A stretch of DNA of 6,548 bases. Source: Hungatella sp. UBA3402. GTDB taxonomy: Bacteria; Bacillota; Clostridia; Lachnospirales; Lachnospiraceae. Below the pieces are notes generated by a model that made no database searches, was not told where the DNA came from, and saw only the letters and a program-made list of their open reading frames with translations. The stretch is from NCBI GenBank assembly GCA_002358555.1, contig DEPC01000129.1, forward strand, positions 1-6,548, read 5' to 3'. Made by a program: the position numbers and the translations under genes. This document shows, piece after piece, positions 1-3,802 of this stretch (position 1 is its first letter; each line of letters opens with the position of its first letter).

Positions 1-10
1 ATCCAAATTG

Positions 11-15
11 CCTCC
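11..15 (-). promoter_or_regulatory. Shine-Dalgarno of a gene off the left edge
   Basis: Read on the minus strand, bases 15-11 are GGAGG, followed by CAATTTGGAT up to the edge. An ATG formed by the last two bases plus a G outside the window would sit at ideal spacing (8 nt); a TTG at 6-4 is a closer alternative. A co-oriented gene downstream of the methyltransferase, about 70 bp from its stop, is therefore likely to begin at the edge. Its identity cannot be seen. Confidence 0.45.
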
Positions 16-81
16 AAATGGAAATCATTTATAAGACGTAATGTCTAAATACTCCTAGATTTTATAAACCTATAGAACTTT

Positions 82-978
82 CTATCTAAGTTTCAGACGT
101 TTCTTACTAATTTCTACATATTTCGGATTTATTTCTATGCCAAGATAATCAATCTCTAATTTTTTTGCAGCTAATAAAGTAGTTCCTGAACCTGCAAATG
201 GATCAATTACAATATTGTCATATCCTTTTGGAACAGTGAGTTCTATTAACTTTTCCATTAATTCTAATGGCTTTACAGTAGGATGAGTATTAAAATCATC
301 ACATACTTCTTTTTTTATATTTTCAATTATATTAGATTGAAAACCATTAACATTTTTTGCTTGGAAAAGTCCAACATGATATTTTTTTAATGTCTCAATA
401 TAGTTATTTATCAATGGTTTTTGAAGAACAACAATCGCTTCCCACTCATTTCTTAAACAACTATGCCATCCATTCCATTCCTGCGCATGTGCATCCCCCA
501 TTTTTTCCAACTTCTTTGCTATATTGATTCCCTTAGGAATACCACTGTTTTTACGCCATACTAGGATATCACGTGCATAGAAACCTGCATTTTCCATTGC
601 TACTTGAATATGGGCAGCTGTTCTTGTACTATTGAAAATTAAAGTGAATCCTCCTGATTTAAGAATACGAAATAATTCTTTTCCCCAAGTTTCTACCCAA
701 GCTTGATAATCCAATATATTTTTTCTGTTTTTATCATACCATCGCGCATTGCGTACTCCACCAGCCAAGCCACTGCCATATGGAATATTTTTAACTAATG
801 TTGATTTAGAATCTTTAACTCTATTTAATCTACGTTGAATTTCTTGCTCATCCCATGTTTTTCCAATAAATTCATAATTATATGGCGGATCAGTGATGCA
901 ACAAGCTATACTATTGTCATCTAACTGTTGCATTATCTCATAACAATCTCCACAAATGATTGTATTTTTATTTTCCAT
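82..978 (-). CDS. Beta-class DNA methyltransferase, probably adenine-N6
   Basis: A 298-residue SAM-dependent DNA methyltransferase. The catalytic motif IV, DPPY (residues 30-33), comes first. The SAM-binding motif I, DPFAGSGTT (259-267), comes near the C-terminus, preceded by HPTVKPLEL (232-240, motif X) and followed by YLGIEINPKYVEIS (278-291, motif II). This order defines the beta class, and the middle third should hold target recognition. DPPY favours N6-adenine over N4-cytosine (usually SPPY), but does not prove it. GGF (109-111) and the segment WRKNSGIPKG (141-150) resemble methylases of phages and mobile elements. Both ends look intact. The ATG is supported by AGGAGA eight bases upstream (987-992 on the minus strand). 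The gene is visibly more AT-rich than the operon to its right, which suggests acquisition. No endonuclease is visible; a partner could start off the left edge. Target sequence unknown. Confidence 0.93.
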   Translation of the reverse strand: MENKNTIICGDCYEIMQQLDDNSIACCITDPPYNYEFIGKTWDEQEIQRRLNRVKDSKSTLVKNIPYGSGLAGGVRNARWYDKNRKNILDYQAWVETWGKELFRILKSGGFTLIFNSTRTAAHIQVAMENAGFYARDILVWRKNSGIPKGINIAKKLEKMGDAHAQEWNGWHSCLRNEWEAIVVLQKPLINNYIETLKKYHVGLFQAKNVNGFQSNIIENIKKEVCDDFNTHPTVKPLELMEKLIELTVPKGYDNIVIDPFAGSGTTLLAAKKLEIDYLGIEINPKYVEISKKRLKLR

Positions 979-1071
979 TTCTGAATTCTCCTAATTTATA
1001 GAATTATTTTCCTATGTATAATAGGATTTCTTTGAATGATAAAATTGGGGACTATTTTTTATTTATCCTTA

Positions 1072-1099
1072 ATTATACAAGATAATCACAAAAATGCAA
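1072..1099 (-). promoter_or_regulatory. Putative sigma-A promoter of the methyltransferase gene
   Basis: On the minus strand a perfect TATAAT (1077-1072) is preceded by TTGCAT (1099-1094) with a 16-bp spacer. The position gives a leader of about 85-90 nt to the ATG at 978. The -35 matches TTGACA at four of six positions. Read by eye only. Confidence 0.55.
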
Positions 1100-1137
1100 T
1101 TCACAAAATATAGACTTTACTGGCTAGAAGTGTTAAT

Positions 1138-1151
1138 TGCAAGCGATTAAA
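1138..1151 (+). promoter_or_regulatory. cre-like (CcpA) site, tentative
   Basis: TGCAAGCGATTAAA fits the core TGnAAnCGnT of the Firmicute catabolite-responsive element but lacks the C near the 3' end. It lies between the two divergent promoters, where a repressor could affect either. A chance match in AT-rich DNA is quite possible. Confidence 0.2.
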
Positions 1152-1159
1152 TTATGAAA

Positions 1160-1177
1160 TCTTAATGCAATCTTAAT
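1160..1177 (+). promoter_or_regulatory. Direct-repeat operator, OmpR/PhoB-family type
   Basis: Two identical TCTTAAT heptamers start at 1160 and 1171, so they repeat every 11 bp with a 4-bp spacer (GCAA). This is the geometry of sites bound by tandem dimers of OmpR/PhoB-family response regulators. TTAATAC occurs again at 1193-1199, slightly out of register. The site lies upstream of a -10 with no recognisable -35, as expected for an activated promoter. The KdpE-type regulator encoded at the end of this operon is the obvious candidate binder, by inference. Confidence 0.45.
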
Positions 1178-1196
1178 ACCACAATCAAGACATTAA

Positions 1197-1225
1197 TACA
1201 CTTTTCATACCTGTCATGACATAAT
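1197..1225 (+). promoter_or_regulatory. Weak promoter of the ktrBA-kdpDE operon
   Basis: CATAAT at 1220-1225 is the best -10 before the operon. Seventeen bases upstream the would-be -35 reads TACACT (1197-1202), which is not a sigma-A -35. With the TCTTAAT repeats upstream this suggests a promoter that depends on an activator. A perfect palindrome TGTCATGACA (1212-1221) overlaps the -10 and could hold a repressor. Confidence 0.35.
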
Positions 1226-1265
1226 CTAAATAAGAAATCATCATTTGGAACTTGGAGGATTGTCT

Positions 1266-1333
1266 ATGCCATAAGATATTTAAAAAGTTTTCTAAGGCAT
1301 GAATTAAAGCATCAAAACCCATTGGAGGATTGA
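1266..1333 (+). pseudogene. Possible decayed leader ORF before ktrB
   Basis: A strong Shine-Dalgarno TTGGAGGA (1252-1259) precedes ATG at 1266, but the frame reads Met-Pro-stop (TAA at 1272). One extra base after 1270 would put the ATG into a frame open to TGA at 1331-1333, one base short of the ktrB ATG. That is the usual arrangement for translational coupling. The peptide would be about 22 residues and end in RYLKSFLRHELKHQNPLED. A short basic leader peptide with a one-base deletion is one reading; an unrelated leader RNA is another. The ATGCC/GGCAT arms (1266-1270 and 1296-1300) could also form a hairpin between the two ribosome binding sites. Confidence 0.3.
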
Positions 1334-1334
1334 T

Positions 1335-2666
1335 ATGGGAGGTATTGAAAAGAAGTTATCTTCGTCACAAATCATCATTCTTGGATTTGCAATCGTAATT
1401 TTGTTTGGCAGTCTACTTCTTATGCTTCCGATTGCCACACAGGATGGCAAAGGAGCTATTTTTACAGAAGCCTTGTTTACAGCCACTTCTGCAGTTTGTG
1501 TGACTGGGCTGATTGTACAGGATACAGCTACCTATTGGACTGGTTTTGGCCAGGCGGTCATTCTTGGGCTGATACAGATTGGTGGAATGGGCGTGGTGAC
1601 AGTTGCAGTTGCAATTTTTACGGTATCAGGAAGAAAAATCAGTTTAAAACAGCGCAGTACTATGCAGGAAGCTATTTCTGCTCATAAGGTTGGAGGAATC
1701 GTGAATCTGACTGGATTTATTGTTAAAATGACGATTGTTTTTGAACTGGCTGGTGCTGTGCTCATGGCTCCTTCCTTTTGTCAAGAGTTTGGTATTGGAA
1801 AAGGAATATGGTATGCAGTATTTCATTCGATATCTGCCTTTTGCAATGCTGGATTTGACCTTATGGGCAGCAGGACGCCATACTCATCACTTACATATTT
1901 TGCTGATAACCCTGCTATCAATCTTGTAGTTATGGCGCTCATCATCATAGGCGGTATTGGCTTTATGACATGGGAAGATATAAAAACTCATAGACATCGG
2001 ATGCGGAAATATCGGATGCAGAGCAAGGTAATCCTTTCTGTCACTGGACTTTTGATTTTGATTCCTGCATTGTATTTTTTCTTTTTTGAATTTTCGCAGG
2101 AACCTTTGGGAAGACGCATTTTAATCTCTGGGTTTCAGTCAGTTACCCCAAGAACTGCCGGCTTTAATACAGCAGATTTGACAGTTTTAAGTGAAGCTGG
2201 ACTTGCAATTATGATTCTTCTGATGTTGGTAGGAGGTTCTCCTGGTTCTACTGCTGGAGGCATGAAAACTACCACCCTTGCGGTAGTGCTTTCTACAACA
2301 GTCTCGGTATTTCGTCACAAAGAACATGCACATTTTTTCGGACGAAGAATTGACCATGAGACTGTCCGCAATGCAATGGCTATTTTAATGATGTATTTGA
2401 CCTTATTTTTAAGTGGCGGACTTGTCATCAGTCAGATAGAGGGACTTCCCCTTTTATCTTGTCTGTTTGAAACTGCTTCCGCAGTTGCTACTGTAGGTTT
2501 GACCCTTGGACTTACTCCAAATTTGGGGCTGATATCCAGAAGTATTTTAATCCTGTTAATGTATATCGGGAGAGTTGGAGGTCTGACTTTGATTTTTGCA
2601 GCGTTATCTGATAGCAGGAAAGGTAATACCGCAAGACTTCCCCAAGAAAAGATGACAGTTGGATAA
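1335..2666 (+). CDS. ktrB: K+ uptake channel subunit, KtrB/TrkH family
   Basis: A 443-residue integral membrane protein, the ion-conducting subunit of a Ktr/Trk K+ (possibly Na+-coupled) uptake system. The length is that of KtrB rather than the longer proteobacterial TrkH. All four M1-P-M2 repeats are present, each with a filter segment around the conserved glycine: AVCVTGL (53-59), FCNAGFD (169-175), TPRTAGFNT (271-279) and VATVGLT (384-390). The gly/ser-rich GGSPGSTAGGMKTTT (300-314) matches the flexible loop of the third M2 helix, which gates the pore. IGRVGGLT (411-418) carries the conserved arginine of the last M2. The ATG has GGAGGA (1324-1329) five bases upstream. It is the first intact gene of the plus-strand operon; ktrA follows after 56 bp. 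It works as a dimer on a ring of KtrA. Family call is firm; choosing the Ktr over the Trk name rests on length and the small partner. Confidence 0.95.
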   Translation: MGGIEKKLSSSQIIILGFAIVILFGSLLLMLPIATQDGKGAIFTEALFTATSAVCVTGLIVQDTATYWTGFGQAVILGLIQIGGMGVVTVAVAIFTVSGRKISLKQRSTMQEAISAHKVGGIVNLTGFIVKMTIVFELAGAVLMAPSFCQEFGIGKGIWYAVFHSISAFCNAGFDLMGSRTPYSSLTYFADNPAINLVVMALIIIGGIGFMTWEDIKTHRHRMRKYRMQSKVILSVTGLLILIPALYFFFFEFSQEPLGRRILISGFQSVTPRTAGFNTADLTVLSEAGLAIMILLMLVGGSPGSTAGGMKTTTLAVVLSTTVSVFRHKEHAHFFGRRIDHETVRNAMAILMMYLTLFLSGGLVISQIEGLPLLSCLFETASAVATVGLTLGLTPNLGLISRSILILLMYIGRVGGLTLIFAALSDSRKGNTARLPQEKMTVG

Positions 2667-2722
2667 AGGGAATGGTTGTTGTTGTTTCCATAAAAAGATG
2701 AAGAAGAGGAGAGATTATTATC

Positions 2723-3370
2723 ATGAAAAATATATTGTTGATTGGACTGGGAAGATTTGGAAGACATATTGCTATGAAATTAAATGACTTAAACCATCAA
2801 GTCATGGCAATTGATAATAATGAAGAACGGGTCAATGCGGTATTGTCTTTTGTAACCAGCGCACAGATTGGCGATGGCACCAACGAAGAATTTTTGTCGT
2901 CCCTGGGAATTAGAAATTTTGATGCCTGTATTGTGGCGATTGGAGATGATTTTCAGAATTCTCTGGAAACCGCTTCTTTGTTAAAAGAAATGGGGGCAAA
3001 AAAGGTGATTGCCAGAGCATCTAGAGGGGTACAGGAAAAGTTTTTGTTGAGAAATGGCGCAGATGAGGTTGTGTATCCAGAAAAGCAACTGGCATCTTGG
3101 ACAGCAATCCGCTGTACTTCTGAGCATATTTTAGATTATATTGAATTAGATAAGGACTGTTCCATTTTTGAATTGTCTATTCCCGATAACTGGAACAGTA
3201 AGACCATTATTCAGTTGGACATCCGTAAAAAGTATGGCATCAATATATTGGGAATTCGAGAAAAGGGAAAACTCAATATGAACATTACCCCTGATACCAT
3301 TCTCAGCAGAGAAAAGTCCATATTGGTTTTAGGAGAACAAAGAGCTGTCCAAAGATGTTTTCATATTTGA
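2723..3370 (+). CDS. ktrA: K+ channel gating subunit, KtrA/TrkA family (RCK domains)
   Basis: A 215-residue cytoplasmic regulator with one RCK_N plus one RCK_C, the KtrA architecture (proteobacterial TrkA has two copies of each). RCK_N spans about 1-130: a Rossmann start ILLIGLGRFG (4-13) with the GxGxxG-type loop, and Asp31 at the end of the second strand, where acidic residues hold the ribose of NAD(H) or ATP/ADP. IGDGTNEEFL (49-58) and VVAIGDD-type strands complete the fold. RCK_C covers about 135-213. In Bacillus KtrA and KtrC this C-terminal domain binds cyclic di-AMP, which closes the channel; the same is plausible here but not shown. The start is fixed by AGGAGAG (2707-2713), nine bases before the ATG. 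It should form an octameric ring under the KtrB dimer. No terminator follows. Confidence 0.94.
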   Translation: MKNILLIGLGRFGRHIAMKLNDLNHQVMAIDNNEERVNAVLSFVTSAQIGDGTNEEFLSSLGIRNFDACIVAIGDDFQNSLETASLLKEMGAKKVIARASRGVQEKFLLRNGADEVVYPEKQLASWTAIRCTSEHILDYIELDKDCSIFELSIPDNWNSKTIIQLDIRKKYGINILGIREKGKLNMNITPDTILSREKSILVLGEQRAVQRCFHI

Positions 3371-3417
3371 ATATATTTTTTATAGTTTTTGTGTCATGTA
3401 TCATTTAACTATGATAA

Positions 3418-3531
3418 GGATAAACAAAACATAAATTTTGTAAAAACAAGCTATACTATATAATGCAGTTTACTTGAATATTTTATGATATATGGTGTCG
3501 CATTATAAGCAAATTGGAATTTTGTTTATCC
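3418..3531. repeat. 114-bp imperfect inverted-repeat element between ktrA and the small ORF
   Basis: The ends are a perfect 12-bp inverted repeat: GGATAAACAAAA (3418-3429) and TTTTGTTTATCC (3520-3531). Inside, AATTTTG (3434-3440) can pair with CAAATT (3510-3515) with one bulged base, and TATAATGC (3459-3466) is perfectly complementary to GCATTATA (3500-3507). An RNA copy could fold into a long AU-rich hairpin. AACTAT lies just outside both ends (3408-3413 and 3535-3540), though not directly abutting. It could be a MITE-like insertion or a structured leader/intercistronic RNA. No known riboswitch is recognised. Confidence 0.5.
3436..3464 (+). promoter_or_regulatory. Possible internal promoter for the small ORF and kdpDE
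   Basis: A perfect TATAAT (3459-3464) has only weak -35 candidates: TTTTGT at 3436-3441 (17-bp spacer) or TTGTAA at 3438-3443 (15-bp spacer). It lies inside the inverted-repeat element and overlaps one arm of the nested 8-bp repeat. It could give kdpDE its own expression when the main operon promoter is off. AT richness makes a chance match likely. Confidence 0.3.
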
Positions 3532-3561
3532 CTAAACTATTAGAAAATGGAGGTGCTCTAG

Positions 3562-3684
3562 ATGAAAGATATTATTTTGCTTTGTTCTGTATCTGCAATT
3601 TTTACAGTTGGATTTTTTATCATGGGGAAGGTAGATAAATTTATTCAAGAGATAAAGACAGAACATCTCCATATGATAGTATAA
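3562..3684 (+). CDS. Small single-TM membrane protein (40 aa), possibly truncated
   Basis: A 40-codon ORF with an excellent Shine-Dalgarno GGAGGTG (3549-3555) before its ATG. After Met-Lys-Asp comes a hydrophobic helix IILLCSVSAIFTVGFFIMG (residues 4-22), then a charged tail GKVDKFIQEIKTEH. It therefore looks like a small protein with one membrane span and a short, probably cytoplasmic, C-terminus. Its place between ktrA and kdpD suggests a role with the K+ channel or the sensor kinase, comparable in size and topology to small subunits such as KdpF, but no sequence relation to KdpF is claimed. Beyond the TAA (3682-3684) the same frame has no stop until 3954, so the protein may have been cut short by a nonsense mutation. 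Product family not recognised. Confidence 0.6.
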   Translation: MKDIILLCSVSAIFTVGFFIMGKVDKFIQEIKTEHLHMIV

Positions 3685-3802
3685 AAAATAGTATCCTACC
3701 AAACAGCTCCCCAATTTGGCCATCTCATTTGTCACTCCATAGCTTTTATGATACAATCAGGAACACATATCAAAATACCTTTGGAAGATGAGGGCAAAGT
3801 TA

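Larger units (their letters stand above)
979..1334. other. Divergent intergenic region between methyltransferase and ktrB
   Basis: These 356 AT-rich bases separate two divergent units. From left to right they hold: the methyltransferase Shine-Dalgarno (987-992, minus); a small dyad CCTAT-GTATA-ATAGG (1011-1025); a sigma-A-like promoter on the minus strand (1072-1099); an inverted repeat TGCAATT/AATTGCA (1095-1101 and 1135-1141); a cre-like sequence (1138-1151); direct TCTTAAT repeats (1160-1177); a 10-bp palindrome overlapping a possible -10 (1212-1225); and a degenerate leader ORF (1266-1333). No intact gene, tRNA or convincing terminator is seen. Confidence 0.8.

Noticed and set aside
30..55. 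Terminator hairpin after the methyltransferase (AGAC-GTAAT-GTCT)
   Set aside because: Stem of four pairs without a following T-run on the minus strand; too weak to call.
1200..1334. Cyclic-di-AMP (ydaO-type) riboswitch before ktrB
   Set aside because: These riboswitches often precede K+ transporter genes, but the leader is short and AT-rich and I see none of the conserved G-rich helices.
2432..2767. 111-codon minus-strand ORF over the end of ktrB
   Set aside because: Lies opposite the conserved fourth filter and last helix of KtrB; low-complexity Ser/Asn-rich translation typical of an antisense shadow.
3371..3400. Intrinsic terminator after ktrA
   Set aside because: There are T-runs (3375-3380, 3386-3390) but no GC-containing stem in front of them; only a weak ATAT/ATAT pairing.
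3399..3416. TATCAT-TTAACT-ATGATA hairpin just before the 114-bp element
   Set aside because: A six-pair AT stem is common by chance here and lies outside the 12-bp repeat; not called separately.
3532..3756. 74-codon minus-strand ORF across the small membrane gene
   Set aside because: Antisense to an ORF with a much better ribosome binding site and a clear membrane helix; its own translation shows no recognisable feature.
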